64,000 bases of DNA from Streptoalloteichus hindustanus (lineage in GTDB: Bacteria; Actinomycetota; Actinomycetes; Mycobacteriales; Pseudonocardiaceae). Shown here piece by piece: positions 8,301 to 20,427 of this stretch (position 1 is its first letter; the number at the start of each line of letters is the position of its first letter). Location of the stretch: NCBI RefSeq assembly GCF_900129375.1, contig NZ_FQVN01000008.1, positions 248,001-312,000 on the forward strand. Direction: 5' to 3'. The notes below the pieces were generated by a model. It worked only from the letters and a program-made list of their open reading frames with translations, was not told the DNA's origin and did not search any database. The position numbers and the translations under genes were made by a program.

Positions 8301-9425
8301 CTACCGGGGCCGGCTCTCGAAGAAGGCCCGGACCTCCCGCGCGGTGGCGCGCAGGTCGCGCTCCGGCATGAGGGGGTGCAGCGGGAGCGAGAGGATCTGG
8401 CCGGCCTGCCGCTCGGTCACGGCCAGCCCGCGTCCGGCGATCCGGAGCTGGCCGCCGCGGGCGGCGGGCTGCCGGTGGATCGGGATGGGGTAGTGCACGG
8501 CGGTCTGGACGCCCGCGTCGGCCAGGTGGGCCCGGAGGGCGTCCCGGTGCTCGGTCATGACGGAGTACCGGTGGTACACGTGCACGCGGTCCTCGGGGCG
8601 GGGCGGCAGGACCAGGGGGAGGTCGGCCAGGAGCTCGTCGTAGCGGGCGGCGAGGTCCCGCCGCCGTCGGGTCCACTCCTCCAGGTGGTCGAGCTTGACG
8701 TTGAGCAGGCTCGCCTGGAGGGCGTCCAGCCGGGAGTTCTCGCCCCAGCGGACCACGGTGTCCCGGTCCCGCAGGCCGTGGTTGCGCAGCAACCGCAGCT
8801 CGGCGGCCAGCGCGTCGTCGTTGGTCACGACCACGCCGGCGTCGCCGCAGGCGCCGAGGTTCTTCAGCGGGTGCAGGCTGAAGCACCCGGCGACGCCGAA
8901 CGCGCCGACCGGGACGCCGCCGGCGGAGGCCAGCACCGCCTGCGCGCAGTCCTCGACGAGGTGGACGCCGCGGCGCGCGCAGATCTCCCGGACCGCCGCG
9001 ATCTCGGCGGGCAGGCCGCGCAGGTGCACGGCGACGACCACGCTGGTGTCCGGGGTGATCGCCTCCTCCAGCGCCGCCACGTCGACGTTCTCGTCGGCGC
9101 CGACGTCGACGAGCAGGGGGTTGATCCCCTCCGACAGCAGGGCGCCGACCGTGGCGACGAAGGTGTTCGCGACGGTGATCCCGGTGGTGCCGCGGGGAAT
9201 CCCCAACGCGCGGAAGGTGAGCCGGAGCGCGTCGGTGCCGGAGTTGACCGCGACCGCGTGCTCGACCTGGTGGAGGCGGGCGATCCGGCGCTCCAGCCGG
9301 TCGACCTCCTCCCCTCCGATGAACACCCCGCCGGCGAGCCGCTCCTTGAGCACCGGCAGGAACTCGTCGACGAGAGCGGCGTTCTCCGTGTCCACGTGGG
9401 CGAAAGAGACGTGGCTGCTCATCAT
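8301..9425 (-). CDS. DegT/DnrJ/EryC1-family PLP sugar aminotransferase
   Basis: A 374-residue fold-type-I aminotransferase of the DegT/DnrJ/EryC1/StrS family. The internal-aldimine lysine is Lys188 in SLHPLKNLGACGDAG. Other conserved parts are NSGTDALRL near residue 61 and LVEDCAQA near 157. It transfers an amino group, usually from Glu or Gln, to a keto sugar nucleotide. It differs from the 2-deoxystreptamine aminotransferase at 19.1 kb, which belongs to another branch of the same family. Placed next to the epimerase it is the best candidate for the 4-amino group of an aminoglucose unit; a PseC-like role on the product of the PseB-like enzyme is the alternative. Two ATGs are possible (9425 and 9422). 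Confidence 0.9.
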   Translation of the reverse strand: MMSSHVSFAHVDTENAALVDEFLPVLKERLAGGVFIGGEEVDRLERRIARLHQVEHAVAVNSGTDALRLTFRALGIPRGTTGITVANTFVATVGALLSEGINPLLVDVGADENVDVAALEEAITPDTSVVVAVHLRGLPAEIAAVREICARRGVHLVEDCAQAVLASAGGVPVGAFGVAGCFSLHPLKNLGACGDAGVVVTNDDALAAELRLLRNHGLRDRDTVVRWGENSRLDALQASLLNVKLDHLEEWTRRRRDLAARYDELLADLPLVLPPRPEDRVHVYHRYSVMTEHRDALRAHLADAGVQTAVHYPIPIHRQPAARGGQLRIAGRGLAVTERQAGQILSLPLHPLMPERDLRATAREVRAFFESRPR

Positions 9426-9538
9426 CCCCCTCTCGTTGGGTGGAGCCCCGCCGCCGGCAGGGGAGGTCCGCCGAGGACGGCGAGCGCGTCCCCGGCCGGC
9501 GACGAGGTGACGTGGTTGTGGTGGCGGCGGGTCCGCCG

Positions 9539-10939
9539 TCAGCGGACTCCCATCGCCCTGGACAGGGTGCGGAACAGGTCGGTCTGGTCGGTGACGCCGA
9601 CGACGTTGGCGGCCTGGGGCCCGTACCCGGCGATCCGCACCTGGGTCCCGGTGTGCTCCTGGAGCTCGCCGGGCAGCCCGGTGGCGTAGTTGACCGTCAT
9701 GTGGCCGCCCTCGTTGGTGATGAGGGTGGCGGTCATGCCGGGGCTCTTCTGGCCGTTGGGGATGATCTGGGTGGTCTGCGCGTGGTCGGCGGTGACGATG
9801 ACCAGCGTGTCCGGGCGCCGCCGCGCGAACTCCATGCCGACGGCCACCGCCCGGTCGAACTGGACGGTCTCGCCGATCTGCTCGCAGGGCAGGCCGTCGT
9901 GCGCGCCCCAGTCGATCTGCGCGCCCTCGACCTGGAGGAAGAACCCCCTGTCGTGGCCGCGGGATCGGCGTTCGAGCAGGTCGATCGAGGCACGGGTCAT
10001 GTCGGCCAGCGTCGGCTGGTCCTTCCGGCGGGCGGGGTTCTCCGCGCACCGGCTCGGCGGCGTCCCGCCCGCCTTGGCCGGCGGGCCGGTCCAGGTGCTG
10101 TCCAGACCCTCGGCGGCGAACACGCCGAGTACGGGCCGCTCCCGGTCGAGGGCCCGCATCTGGTCGGCCGAGGTGATCACCTGGAAGCCGGAGTCGACCG
10201 CCTGCTGGCGCACGGTCCGCCCGGCGAACTGGCCGGCGGCGACCTGCTGGTCGAAGTACTTGCCGCCACCGCCCATGAGCACGTCGGCCCGCAGCGCGAC
10301 CTGCTGCTCGGCGATCGAGCCCGCGCCGCCGTTCCGCTTGTCGTTCGGCGCGCACTCCTTCATGTCCTGCGGGCCTCGGCAGGTGCGGTCGAGCACGTGC
10401 GCCGAGAGGGCGGCGGGGGTGGCGTCCTGGAGCTCGGCGGTGGTGACGTTGCCGGTGCGGTAGCCCCGGCGCTTGGCCAGCTCCAGGATCGTCGGCCGCT
10501 CCCTGCCGTGCGCGTCGACGCCCACGGCGCCGTTGTAGGTCTTGGCCCCGATGGCGTAGCCCGTGGCCGCCGCCGCCGAGTCGGTGACGTACTCGACGCG
10601 CCCCGGGTCGCCCTTGGCGACCGAGTAGGTGGTGTAGGCGCCGGTCAGGGGCAGCCGGTCCAGGTTCAGCCGGCCGGCGGCCCCCAGCTCGTAGTTGCGG
10701 GCCAGGGTGATCTCGGAGTCGCCCATGCCGTCGCCGACGAACAGCAGGACGTTGCGGGCCTTGCCGCCCCTGACCGCGCTCCGGACGTGGTGCGTCCGGT
10801 CCGCGTTGGGGGCCAGGGCGAAGCCCTCGGCGGTGTCGTCGGCCACGGCGGGGATCGTCGGGGAGAGCGCCGCCGCGAGGGCGGCGACCGCGAGGAGCGC
10901 GCTGGTGCGGGATCTTCGCTTCTGCGGGTGCGGCGACAT
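9539..10939 (-). CDS. aprZ: Secreted alkaline phosphatase, AprZ/StrK-like
   Basis: A 466-residue alkaline phosphatase. Residues 1-33 form a signal peptide (basic start, Ala/Leu core, PAVADD cleavage region), so it acts outside the cell. Metal and catalytic motifs are FVGDGMGDSE (Asp70), the nucleophile Ser121 in VTDSAAAATGY, VEGAQIDWGAHD and VTADHAQTT. In apramycin and streptomycin pathways a secreted phosphatase of this type removes a protective phosphate from the exported, inactive antibiotic. This cluster also encodes an APH-type kinase (36.0 kb), which would add that phosphate in the cytoplasm. The gene is followed by the aminotransferase in the same leftward operon. Confidence 0.9.
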   Translation of the reverse strand: MSPHPQKRRSRTSALLAVAALAAALSPTIPAVADDTAEGFALAPNADRTHHVRSAVRGGKARNVLLFVGDGMGDSEITLARNYELGAAGRLNLDRLPLTGAYTTYSVAKGDPGRVEYVTDSAAAATGYAIGAKTYNGAVGVDAHGRERPTILELAKRRGYRTGNVTTAELQDATPAALSAHVLDRTCRGPQDMKECAPNDKRNGGAGSIAEQQVALRADVLMGGGGKYFDQQVAAGQFAGRTVRQQAVDSGFQVITSADQMRALDRERPVLGVFAAEGLDSTWTGPPAKAGGTPPSRCAENPARRKDQPTLADMTRASIDLLERRSRGHDRGFFLQVEGAQIDWGAHDGLPCEQIGETVQFDRAVAVGMEFARRRPDTLVIVTADHAQTTQIIPNGQKSPGMTATLITNEGGHMTVNYATGLPGELQEHTGTQVRIAGYGPQAANVVGVTDQTDLFRTLSRAMGVR

Positions 10940-10963
10940 CGTGTGGGTCCCTCTCGTCGGTCG

Positions 10964-12394
<1,431 letters not shown>

Positions 12395-13906
12395 TCAGGA
12401 GATGGCGGAGGCGATCCGCCGGGCGTTGGCCTGGATGGTGAGCGTCGGATTGAGGTTGCCGGCGAAGGGGAAGACCGCGCCATCCACCGCCCAGACGTTG
12501 TCGTAGTCGTGCAGGCGGCCCAGCGGGTCCGTCACCGAGGAACGGGGGTCGCGCCCCGAGCGCAGGGTTCCGTGCAGGTGGGCGCTGCCCAGCTCGTACT
12601 TGGTGCTCACGTGCCTGACCCGGCCGCCCAGCGAGCGCAGCAGCTCGCTCGCGCGCCCCCGCAGGACGCGCAGGCGGGCCAGGTCGCGCTTGTGCGCGAC
12701 GTAGTCCATGACCACCCGCGGCAGGCCGTAGGAGTCGAGGTCCTTGCTCAGCCGCACCTGGTTCCTGGCCCGCGGCCGGTCGCCGACGCTGCACTCCAGT
12801 TGGAGCGGCATGAACGCGTTGTCCTTCACGTTGTCCCACGGGTTGGCCTCGTAGATCAGGCCGCCCATCCCGTCGGGGAACTCCGGGTCGTACATCGAGT
12901 CGAGCGACGTCATGCTGGAGTACCGGTGTTGCAGGGGCCGGTAGTCGTCCTCGCGCCGGACGTGGGTGCGGAGGTAGACGCTGTTCTTCATGGCCAGGTG
13001 CTGGCCGACCATGCCGCTGCTGTTGCCCATGCCGTCCGGCTCCAGGCGCGAGGCGGAGCGCAGCAGCAGGGCGGCGGACTGGATCGCGTTGGCCGCCAGG
13101 ACGAACCGGCGGGCCCGGATGGTGCCGCTGTCCCGCTCGTCGGCGTGCAGGACCTCGGCCGAGTCCACCACGCCGGGGCGCGTGGCCACCAGCCGCGCGA
13201 CCCTGGTGCGCAACAGGACGGACAGGTTGTCGTCGCAGCGGCTCAGCAGCCGGGAGGCCACGTCCGCCTTCGCGCCGACCGGGCAGGCGTTGTCGGTGCA
13301 CGGCGTGAGCTGCTGGCAGCCGCGGGTGAAGCGGTCGGCGACGCCGCTGATGGCCAGGGGAGTGGCCACGGGCCGCCAGCCGAGCCGGGCGGCGGCCTCG
13401 GCCAGCACGCGGCCCTGGCTGGTGTAGCTCAGCTTCTCCCGCTTGTAGCGGGGGAACTGGTACTCGGCGACGGTGGCCCCGGACGGCCCGGCCACGGCGA
13501 GCTGGTCCTCGATCCAGTCGTAGTAGGGGTCCAGGTCCTGCCGGGTCAGACCCCAGTGCTCGTAGGCTGCCGCGCCCAGGAACTCGGGGCTGGGCGCGAA
13601 GTCGCGCGGGTGGTACCGGAAGGACACGCCGGCGTAGAAGACGGTCCCGCCGCCGAAGGCCTGCGCGGACCACGGGTAGCCGGTGGTCCACCAGCGGCCG
13701 TGCCGCCAGGCGTAGGCCCAGCTGTCCGGGTCCAGGTGATCGTCGATCTTGCCGCCCGGCGGGATGACGTCGCCCTGCTCGACGACGAGCACGGACATGC
13801 CGCGCCCGGCCAGCGTGAACGCCGTGACCGCGCCGGAGGCGCCACTCCCGACGACGCAGACGTCAAAGACCTGTCCTGCGGCCTCCTGCAGCGTCACGAA
13901 CTTCAC
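12395..13906 (-). CDS. aprQ: GMC-family FAD-dependent C6' dehydrogenase, AprQ/NeoQ-like
   Basis: A 503-residue glucose-methanol-choline oxidoreductase. The FAD-binding motif is VVGSGASGAV (Gly20, Gly22, Gly25), followed by VLVVEQGD. The C-terminal GMC motif reads SVTDPLGRLHDYDNVWAVDGAVFP. Homologues in neomycin, kanamycin and apramycin pathways oxidise the C6' hydroxyl of paromamine-type pseudodisaccharides to the aldehyde. In neomycin-type clusters this is followed by a class-III aminotransferase; none is present here, so the aldehyde is probably used for chain extension to an octose as in apramycin. It is the first gene of the leftward operon and is preceded by an inverted repeat. Confidence 0.9.
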   Translation of the reverse strand: MKFVTLQEAAGQVFDVCVVGSGASGAVTAFTLAGRGMSVLVVEQGDVIPPGGKIDDHLDPDSWAYAWRHGRWWTTGYPWSAQAFGGGTVFYAGVSFRYHPRDFAPSPEFLGAAAYEHWGLTRQDLDPYYDWIEDQLAVAGPSGATVAEYQFPRYKREKLSYTSQGRVLAEAAARLGWRPVATPLAISGVADRFTRGCQQLTPCTDNACPVGAKADVASRLLSRCDDNLSVLLRTRVARLVATRPGVVDSAEVLHADERDSGTIRARRFVLAANAIQSAALLLRSASRLEPDGMGNSSGMVGQHLAMKNSVYLRTHVRREDDYRPLQHRYSSMTSLDSMYDPEFPDGMGGLIYEANPWDNVKDNAFMPLQLECSVGDRPRARNQVRLSKDLDSYGLPRVVMDYVAHKRDLARLRVLRGRASELLRSLGGRVRHVSTKYELGSAHLHGTLRSGRDPRSSVTDPLGRLHDYDNVWAVDGAVFPFAGNLNPTLTIQANARRIASAIS

Positions 13907-15111
13907 GCGACCAACTCCTTCGGAATATGCGGAACAAAACCGTGCCAGCGGTTCCTCCGCAGTACGGGAACACGCGGAACCGGCACGGTCGGCGCAAACC
14001 GGTGAATGGCGACGCCACCTGTCCCGCGACCAGCGGGAACACGGTTTCTCCGACGGTTGCGCGAGCCCGGGAAGGGGCGCTCACCGAAGGTGTTCCCCCT
14101 TCGTCGCGCTCTCTGTCATCACACCATCCTGATCTGCGGCGCTGGGGGTCGCCGCCGGTGGCTTGACGCGAGCGAGTCTAATTAGGAGATAGCCCGTTCG
14201 GCACCATTTTCACTCGAACGGACGTAGCCGGGAAAGAGGCAGGACAGACCCCTGATTTTTTGCCTTGCCCCCGTCCGACCCCGGTTGTACCGTCACGTCA
14301 TGTTCGGCTTTCGGGGCCATTTAAGACACCAGGCGGGTTCGCTCGCCACGGTGTTGAGGCCGGCGGGTGACGACGCGGCCGGGGGTAGAAAATCCCTGGT
14401 GAGCGCCTCGCCGGTGGCCCCGGTGTTGACCGCGGGCGCGGGCCTGCCCCCTCCGATTCCGCCCGTGTCGCGCCTTCTGCGGCGACCCGCGGTCGTTGAC
14501 AGAAACAGGACGGCGACGGAAAGGCGAAAGCCGGTCCGCTTCGTTGTTCTCGAGCCCGGAAGACGATCTTCGGAACGCTGCCCCGCTCCGAATTTCCCGA
14601 CCGGGGTCACCCGCTCTGCCGCACTCGGCGGCAGAGTGGAGAACAGCTCCGACAACAACATATCCCCAGGCGGTTCCGGACGATGCCGAGCCGGCCGCGC
14701 CAGAAGTGGCGGGCCGGTTGACGTCGCTGCCCCTTCCGGAATCGCCGACGCTGCCGCCGTGTTCTCGCCCACCGCCGTCCGCGGCCGGTCGGGGCGGGAG
14801 TAGGAAACAAAACGGACGCCGATCGGCGGACGTTTTGCTCACGGTTCACGCGTGCCCCCCACCGTCGACGTTGGGATGCGGGCGCGCGTCGTTGTCCGCC
14901 GCGCGGAACCGCCGCGCCGCGGCGGCGCGTGCGGAAGAACCGCCCCGCGGGCGGGTGATCGGGATGGTGACCAGGTGCGGGAACGTGGTGAGAGCCGGCG
15001 GGGCGACCCCGACCGGTGGACCGGTCGCGGCGGCGGCCGGCGAGTGGGAACGGCGTGGCGGACCGGGGTGGCCCGGGTCCTCGCGCGCGCCGTCGACGTG
15101 GGCGGGTTCCG
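13907..15111. other. 1.2-kb divergent non-coding region
   Basis: No convincing gene. Open frames exist on both strands, but none has actinobacterial codon bias over a continuous length or a recognisable domain. It separates the leftward operon (GMC gene first) from the rightward operon (SDR gene first), so it should hold both promoters. It contains the inverted repeat at 13941-13987, two copies of CGGGAACACG (13965 and 14033), A/T-rich patches near 14175 and 14260, and a TTGACA at 14496 without a clear -10 partner. Confidence 0.6.
13941..13987. promoter_or_regulatory. Long imperfect inverted repeat upstream of the GMC gene
   Basis: Arms CGTGCC plus GGTTCC (13941-13955) pair with GGAACC plus GGCACG (13976-13987), with an inner CGC/GCG pair and a loop of about 13 bases. 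It begins 35 bases before the ATG of the GMC oxidoreductase. It could be an operator or, in the mRNA, a 5' leader hairpin. Confidence 0.5.
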
Positions 15112-15858
15112 GTGACGGCGGCGGGTCCCAGGCGCGTGCTGGTCACCGGCGCCAGCCGGGGCCTGGGTCTGCGTGCAGCGGAGGCGTTGGCCGACCGGGG
15201 GTGGTCGGTCGTCCTGGGCTGCCGCCGGGTCGGCGACGTCGGGCCGGTGCTCGCGAGAGCGCGTGGTCGGGGCGCGCCGGTGTCCGCCGTCGCGCTGGAC
15301 GTGACGGACCCGGGCAGCGTCGCCGCCGCCGTCGCGGCGGTGGCCGAGCTCGGCGGGCCGCTGCACGCCCTGGTCAACAACGCCGGGGTGTTCCGGCACG
15401 AGGAGGAGGAGTTCCAGGACCTCCGGCCTGGGGACGCGCTCGACCTGCTGCTGACCAACGCCTGCGGCCCGCTGCTGGTGACCAGGGCGTTCCTGCCGCT
15501 GCTGCGCGCCGCCGGCGGCGCGGCCGTGGTGAACGTGACCAGCCGGGACGCCGACGAGGACACCTTCGACGGCCTGTTCACCGGCTACCGGATGGCCAAG
15601 GCCGCCCTGAACGCGATGACCAGGAACCTGGCCATCGCGCTGCGACCCGACCGGATCGTGGTCAACGCCGTCGACCCGGGGTGGATCCCCACCGACATGG
15701 GCGGACCGGAGGCACCGGACAGCCTGGACGCCGCGGTGGCGGCGGTGGCCGGCGCCGTCGAGCTGGCTGGCGGCGACCGGACCGGCCGCCTCCTGCGCGC
15801 CCAGCGCCCGCCCGGGTCCCCGGGGCGCCGCCGGGCTGACGGGGCGACGCGGCGCTGA
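15112..15858 (+). CDS. Classical short-chain dehydrogenase/reductase
   Basis: A 248-residue classical SDR. The cofactor motif is TGASRGLG (residues 12-19), then NNAGV, a catalytic Ser in NVTSRD and the pair YRMAK (YxxxK). The end DPGWIPTDMG is typical of NADPH-dependent ketoreductases. GTG at 15112 is chosen because the Rossmann fold begins ten residues later; the frame is open further upstream but that part is Arg-rich and unlike the family. It is a candidate for the NADPH-dependent reductase partner (AprD3 role) of the radical SAM dehydratase, which would reduce the 4'-keto product to lividamine. This is inferred from pathway need; the epimerase at 29.4 kb is the other candidate. Confidence 0.8.
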   Translation: MTAAGPRRVLVTGASRGLGLRAAEALADRGWSVVLGCRRVGDVGPVLARARGRGAPVSAVALDVTDPGSVAAAVAAVAELGGPLHALVNNAGVFRHEEEEFQDLRPGDALDLLLTNACGPLLVTRAFLPLLRAAGGAAVVNVTSRDADEDTFDGLFTGYRMAKAALNAMTRNLAIALRPDRIVVNAVDPGWIPTDMGGPEAPDSLDAAVAAVAGAVELAGGDRTGRLLRAQRPPGSPGRRRADGATRR

Positions 15859-16013
15859 CAGCTGACAGCTGACCGGCGGGCCGCGCCTGGCGCGCGGGAC
15901 GCCCTCGGCGCCGACCCGCGGCCGGCTGGCGCGGCCGTGGGCCGCGTCGGAACCCCGGTTTTCACGGAACCTTTCACCACCGCTTTTCGCATGCGGTTCT
16001 CCCGGAGGCCCCG

Positions 16014-17078
16014 GTGATTTCGACGAATCCGGCTCGATCCGCTTTCTCGCCCACACTGGCCGACCAGCACAAGGGGGAAGAATTGTCCTCACATCATGTC
16101 CTGACCGGAAGCCGGGTGATGATCACCGGCGGGACCGGCTCCCTCGGTCGCGCCTTCATCCGCAACGCGCTCGACACCCTCGGCTGCGACTCGGTGGTCG
16201 TCTACTCCCGCGACGAGCTCAAGCAGCGCGAGCTGCGCGAGGCGTTCGACCACGACCGCCGCCTGGAGTGGGTCATCGGCGACGTCCGCGACCCGGACCG
16301 GCTGCGCCACGCCATGCGCGACGTCGAGCACGTGGTGCACGCCGCCGCGTTGAAGCAGGTCGACACCGCGGAACGCAACTGCATCGAGTACATCCGCACC
16401 AACGTGCTCGGCGCGCAGAACGTCATCGACGCCGCCGTCGAGACCGGGGTCTCGCGGGTCGTGGCGCTGTCCACGGACAAGGCGTCCAGCCCGGTCAACC
16501 TCTACGGCGCCACCAAGCTCTGCGCGGACAAGCTCTTCGTCGCCGCGAGCGAGTACGCGGGCCGGCGGGGGACCAGGTTCGGCGTCGTGCGGTACGGCAA
16601 CGTGCTCGGCAGCCGCGGTTCGGTGATCCCGTTGTTCAAACAGCTCGCCGCCGCCGGAAAACCGATCACCATCACCGACAAGCGGATGACCCGGTTCTGG
16701 CTCAGCATCGAGGCCGCCGTCCGGTTCATCGTCGAGTCCTTCGACCAGATGTCCGGCGGGGAGATCTTCGTTCCGCGCATTCCGAGCATGCGCGTCATCG
16801 ACCTGGCGGAGGCGATCGCGCCGCGCAGCCCGATCCACGAGGTGGGCATCCGGCCGGGCGAGAAGCTCCACGAGGAGATGATCTCCGAGTCGGACGCCCG
16901 GCGGACGGTCCGGCTGGGCGACCGCTACGTCGTGCGCTCGTCGCTGGCCGAGGAGGCGGACGTCCCCGCCGGCGGCACCCCGGTCCCCGACGGCTTCAGC
17001 TACACGTCGGACAAGAACGACGAGTGGCTCTCCGTCGCGGACCTGCGCGCCGAGTACGCCGGGGCGGTGAGCGCGTGA
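16014..17078 (+). CDS. PseB-like UDP-GlcNAc 4,6-dehydratase
   Basis: A 354-residue extended SDR of the PseB/CapD type. Motifs are GGTGSLG (residues 39-45), [31 protein letters not shown] with the Lys-containing active site typical of PseB, and [12 protein letters not shown] near the C-terminus. PseB inverts C5 while dehydrating UDP-GlcNAc to a 4-keto-6-deoxy-arabino sugar. A full pseudaminate pathway is not present, so the product must feed something else. GTG at 16014 has a good GGAGG upstream; a TTG at 16083 preceded by AAGGGGGAAG is an equally plausible start and would match the usual family length better. The next gene overlaps it by GTGA, so the two are translationally coupled. Confidence 0.9.
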   Translation: MISTNPARSAFSPTLADQHKGEELSSHHVLTGSRVMITGGTGSLGRAFIRNALDTLGCDSVVVYSRDELKQRELREAFDHDRRLEWVIGDVRDPDRLRHAMRDVEHVVHAAALKQVDTAERNCIEYIRTNVLGAQNVIDAAVETGVSRVVALSTDKASSPVNLYGATKLCADKLFVAASEYAGRRGTRFGVVRYGNVLGSRGSVIPLFKQLAAAGKPITITDKRMTRFWLSIEAAVRFIVESFDQMSGGEIFVPRIPSMRVIDLAEAIAPRSPIHEVGIRPGEKLHEEMISESDARRTVRLGDRYVVRSSLAEEADVPAGGTPVPDGFSYTSDKNDEWLSVADLRAEYAGAVSA

Positions 17079-17893
17079 CCACCGCCGACTCTGCGGCTAC
17101 CTCCGCCACCACCGCTCCCGCCGACGAGGTGCGGTACGACCGGCTGCTGCCCAGGGAGTTCGAGGCCCGGCTCGCGGCGGCTCCCGTCGCCTACGTGCCG
17201 GTCGGCTCCCTGGAGTGGCACAGCGCCCACATGCCCTACGGCGTCGACACCGACAAGGCGACCGCGATCTGCGAGCGCGCGGCGCGCCGGCACGGCGGCA
17301 TCGTGCTGCCGGGCAGCCCCTGGGGCTTCATGCAGGGCAACTGGCGCGGCGCGACCCACCCCGGCCTGCGGGTCGAGACGATCTTCCAGCTCTACACCGA
17401 CATCCTGCGCGGTCTGTCCACTGTGGGCTTCCGCGCGGCGGTGGTGGTGTCCGGGCACTGGACCACCAAGCAGACGATCCCCATCGCCTGCGCCCTGGAG
17501 CGGGTCAGGAACGAGACCGGGCTGCGCGGCATGGTCACCTTCGACGGCTCGGACGACGACTGCGGGTTCGACCCCGAGCTGCACCTGGACATGGACCACG
17601 CCGGCGCGTTGGAGACCTCCGTGTACGGGGCGTTGTTCCCGGAGAACGTGCACCTGGAGCGGCTGGACGAGCTGGATCTCTCCGACCTGCCCGGCAGGGA
17701 GTGCCACCTGACCCGCTCCGGCATCCAGGGCAGGGACCCGAGGGAGCACGCCGACTTCGAGCGCGGCCGCTGGCACGTCGACCAGGTTGTGGACCTGCTC
17801 GGCGCCGAGGCGCGACGCCTGCTCGCCGAGGCCGAGGCTGCGCCGGCCGAGGCGGTGCCAGGGGCCGAGTCGGCGCCCCCGGCCGGCGGTTGA
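17075..17893 (+). CDS. aprP: Creatininase-family amidohydrolase, AprP-like
   Basis: A 272-residue creatininase-family protein. The metal ligands fit Glu47, His49 and Asp58 in [17 protein letters not shown], with a further His128 in SGHW in place of the common NGHGGN. In apramycin biosynthesis AprP of this family removes the N-7' acetyl group from the phosphorylated pseudotrisaccharide. The presence of the gene therefore predicts an N-acetylated intermediate. Coupling to the PseB-like gene (GTGA overlap) suggests that the acetamido group comes from a GlcNAc-type precursor. The last 25 residues are an Ala/Pro-rich tail. Confidence 0.88.
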   Translation: MTTADSAATSATTAPADEVRYDRLLPREFEARLAAAPVAYVPVGSLEWHSAHMPYGVDTDKATAICERAARRHGGIVLPGSPWGFMQGNWRGATHPGLRVETIFQLYTDILRGLSTVGFRAAVVVSGHWTTKQTIPIACALERVRNETGLRGMVTFDGSDDDCGFDPELHLDMDHAGALETSVYGALFPENVHLERLDELDLSDLPGRECHLTRSGIQGRDPREHADFERGRWHVDQVVDLLGAEARRLLAEAEAAPAEAVPGAESAPPAGG

Positions 17894-17997
17894 CCCGACC
17901 CAGGAACCCCGATCCCGGCCCGGGCGCCGCGAGCGCCGCCGGGCCACTCCGTCGCGACCGCGTGCTGGCGGTCCAGAGAAACCTTGGGAGAGACCGG

Positions 17998-19014
17998 ATG
18001 AAGGCACTCGTTTTCGACGCCCCGGAACGCGCCCTGCTGCGGGACAAGGACGTCCCGGAGCCGGCGAGGGGCGAGGCGCTCGTGAAGATCGCCTACAACT
18101 CGCTGTGCGGCAGCGACCTGTCGCTGTACCGCGGGGTGTGGCACGGGTTCACCTACCCCGTCGTGCCGGGCCACGAGTGGAGCGGCACCGTCGTGGAGGT
18201 CAACGGGGCCGACGAGAGCCTGCGCGGCGCGAAGGTGACCGGCGACCTCACCGTCTCCTGCAGCCGGTGCGCCCCGTGCGAGCGCGGCACCCCGGTGCTC
18301 TGCGACAACCTCCAGGAGCTCGGGTTCAACCGGGACGGCGCGTGCGCGGAGTACATGACCATCCCCGTGCACAACGTGTACCGGCTGCCGGACGCGCTGG
18401 ACCTGAAGGCGGCCTGCCAGGTCGAGCCGCTCGCGGTGGCCCTGCACGCGGTCGCCAACGCGGGGATCGGGGAGGGCGACAAGGTCGCGGTGCTGGGCGC
18501 GGGCGGCATCGGGCTGCTGCTGATGCAGGCCGCCGCGCTGCGCGGCGCGACGGTCACGACCGTCTCCGAGCCGGTGACCGAGCGGAGGGAGCGGGCGCGG
18601 GAGCTCGGCGCGCGGACCGTGACCTCGGCGGCGCCGGGTGAGTTGGCGGCGCTGGTGGAGAGCCGCCCGGAGCTGGTGCCGGACGTCGTGCTGGAGGCGT
18701 CGGGCTACCCCGTCGCGGTCCAGGAGGCGATCGAGGTCGTGCGCCCCGGCGGCCGGATCGGGCTCGTCGGCTACCGGGTCGAGGAGACCGGCGTGATGGC
18801 CCCGCACCACGCCACCGTCAAGGCGCTGTCGATCAGGGGCTCGCTCGGCCCCGGCGGCCGGTTCGCCGAGGCGATCGAGGTGCTGGCCTCGGGCGCGATC
18901 AACACCGACGCGCTGCTGAGCCACGAGTTCGGCCTCGACGACTACGCGGACGCCCTGGACCTCGCGCTGCGGCGCACGAACGGCAACACGCGCTCGTACT
19001 TCAACCTCGGCTGA
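17998..19014 (+). CDS. 2-deoxy-scyllo-inosamine dehydrogenase (zinc-dependent)
   Basis: A 338-residue medium-chain zinc alcohol dehydrogenase. Catalytic zinc ligands are Cys37 (LCGSD) and His59-Glu60 (PGHEW). Structural zinc cysteines are 88, 91, 94 and 102. The NAD-binding motif is [10 protein letters not shown]. The sequence is very close, as I remember it, to NeoA/KanE-type enzymes ([32 protein letters not shown] end). These oxidise 2-deoxy-scyllo-inosamine to the amino ketone, which the aminotransferase then converts to 2-deoxystreptamine. It sits beside that aminotransferase and the inosose synthase, which makes the role firm. Confidence 0.93.
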   Translation: MKALVFDAPERALLRDKDVPEPARGEALVKIAYNSLCGSDLSLYRGVWHGFTYPVVPGHEWSGTVVEVNGADESLRGAKVTGDLTVSCSRCAPCERGTPVLCDNLQELGFNRDGACAEYMTIPVHNVYRLPDALDLKAACQVEPLAVALHAVANAGIGEGDKVAVLGAGGIGLLLMQAAALRGATVTTVSEPVTERRERARELGARTVTSAAPGELAALVESRPELVPDVVLEASGYPVAVQEAIEVVRPGGRIGLVGYRVEETGVMAPHHATVKALSIRGSLGPGGRFAEAIEVLASGAINTDALLSHEFGLDDYADALDLALRRTNGNTRSYFNLG

Positions 19015-19110
19015 CACCGCCCACCCGGTGCGTGGTCGGTCCGACCACGCGCGCCGCGCGTCCCCGCGCACCGGGCCCGGCGGACTCCCACACCACGAAG
19101 CTCACCGTAA

Positions 19111-20394
<1,284 letters not shown>

Positions 20395-20427
20395 GCGAGG
20401 GAAGGGACTCACGTTGGGGGAGTTGGG

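Noticed and set aside
14285-14842. Overlapping open frames of about 160-170 codons on both strands
   Set aside because: Codon bias is poor, no domain is recognisable and no ribosome site fits; treated as non-coding.
16014-17078. Pseudaminic acid or surface-polysaccharide locus
   Set aside because: PseB-like and PseG-like genes occur, but PseH, PseI and any polymerase or flippase are missing and the surroundings are aminoglycoside genes.
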